From contig NZ_AZCR01000006.1 in assembly GCF_001433875.1 (NCBI RefSeq), forward strand, positions 1 to 44,008: DNA of 44,008 nt, given 5' to 3'. This document shows, in pieces, positions 43,479-44,008 of this stretch; positions within the stretch are counted from its first letter, which is position 1; each line of letters begins with the position of its first letter. A program made the translations under genes and the position numbers. Under the pieces are notes generated by a model. The model ran no database searches, was not told where the DNA came from, and saw only the letters and a list, made by a program, of their open reading frames with translations. Source of the DNA: Lactobacillus delbrueckii subsp. delbrueckii DSM 20074 = JCM 1012. Its GTDB lineage: Bacteria > Bacillota > Bacilli > Lactobacillales > Lactobacillaceae.

Positions 43479-43586
43479 TTTGCTCTTCTCTTTCTCATCA
43501 TACGCATAACTACGAATTATGTTAGCCCTAATATTTATTAAAAACAAGGGAAGCTGTGTTACATTTTAATTACAGGATTTTTCCGC

Positions 43587-43617
43587 AAAAAAAGACCACC
43601 GGAATCAACCGATGGTC
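43587..43617 (-). terminator. HU gene terminator
   Basis: GACCATCGG (43609-43617) / CCGGTGGTC (43594-43602) on the minus strand, with one G-U pair and a 6-nt loop, followed by seven T. Confidence 0.9.
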
Positions 43618-43635
43618 ATTTAGGAGTGGTCAAGC

Positions 43636-43908
43636 TTACTTAACGGCATCCTTCAGGGCCTTGCCTGGCTTGAAGGCTGGAAACTTGCTTGCAGGGATTT
43701 CGATTTCAGCGCAAGTTTGCGGGTTGCGGCCCTTCCGAGCAGCGCGTTCACGAACTTCAAAAGTCCCAAAGCCGATCAATTGTACCTTTTCGCCCTTAGC
43801 AAGTGCTTCTTCGATTGATGCAAACAAAGCGTCAACGATTTGAGCAGATTCCTTCTTGCTGAATTCAGTCTTTTCACTTACAACTGAGACAAGTTCAGTC
43901 TTGTTCAT
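43636..43908 (-). CDS. hup: DNA-binding protein HU
   Basis: A 90-residue histone-like dimeric protein that bends and compacts DNA. It starts [21 protein letters not shown]. The signature [19 protein letters not shown] (about residues 47-65) forms the beta-arm that contacts the minor groove, and it ends [23 protein letters not shown] ribosome binding site precedes the ATG. It is monocistronic by virtue of the downstream terminator. Its promoter should lie in 43909-44008, but I could not assign it confidently. Confidence 0.98.
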   Translation of the reverse strand: MNKTELVSVVSEKTEFSKKESAQIVDALFASIEEALAKGEKVQLIGFGTFEVRERAARKGRNPQTCAEIEIPASKFPAFKPGKALKDAVK

Positions 43909-44008
43909 CTTGTTTCCTCATCTTTCTATCGCCAATTGCAAGAATAAATTGAACACTTACCATAACATCTGGTAGATTTTGACTATCTACGCCGGTAAAT
44001 GCGGTCAA

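Noticed and set aside
43479-43547. Longer N terminus for the second serine hydrolase beginning at TTG 43547
   Set aside because: It has no ribosome binding site and would put a charged stretch ahead of a good signal peptide.

Overview
The window looks like a stretch of chromosome from a lactobacillus, most probably Lactobacillus delbrueckii or a close relative. The reasons are the Lactobacillales gene orders (alaS-ireB-ruvX-DUF1292, mutS-mutL-ruvA-ruvB, tmk-darA-holB-yabA-rsmI, dnaX-ybaB-recR), a decayed gene with Lactobacillus SLAP (surface-layer) modules, a folate-type ECF S component, and coding regions rich in G/C at third codon positions while the intergenic gaps are AT-rich. The species name is inference from sequence style, not a database match.

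About 0-38 kb is dense housekeeping DNA, nearly all on the minus strand. In transcription order from the right it holds: pyrR; an rsmC-like methyltransferase, tadA and the SRP RNA; dnaX-ybaB-recR-DUF2508; tmk-darA-holB-yabA-rsmI-acyl-ACP thioesterase; folT-tsaB-rimI-tsaD; a plus-strand ABC-F ATPase divergent from rex; groES-groEL under CIRCE control; mutS-mutL-ruvA-ruvB-yajC; zwf-dinB; nrnA-type phosphoesterase and DEAD-box helicase; a T-box leader with alaS-ireB-ruvX-DUF1292; mutS2; and trxA. Replication and repair (dnaX, holB, yabA, recR, mutS, mutL, mutS2, ruvAB, ruvX, dinB) dominate.

The most unusual gene is at 35.5-38.4 kb. It is a 955-residue family B DNA polymerase with complete exonuclease motifs and an Asn in place of the first Asp of motif C. 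It is a single chromosomal copy with no phage or plasmid genes around it, and a small zinc-ribbon protein gene lies immediately upstream. Within the repair operon, mutL has lost all recognisable motifs of the C-terminal endonuclease site, although Gram-positive MutL normally carries that site and no MutH is seen here.

From about 38.8 kb the window becomes accessory: an AT-rich gap, a frameshifted SLAP-domain pseudogene, a 38-codon small ORF with a strong ribosome binding site and its own terminator, a plus-strand family 3 glycosidase, two tandem paralogous exported serine hydrolases, and finally the HU gene. No rRNA, tRNA, CRISPR array, intact insertion sequence or prophage structural gene was seen.
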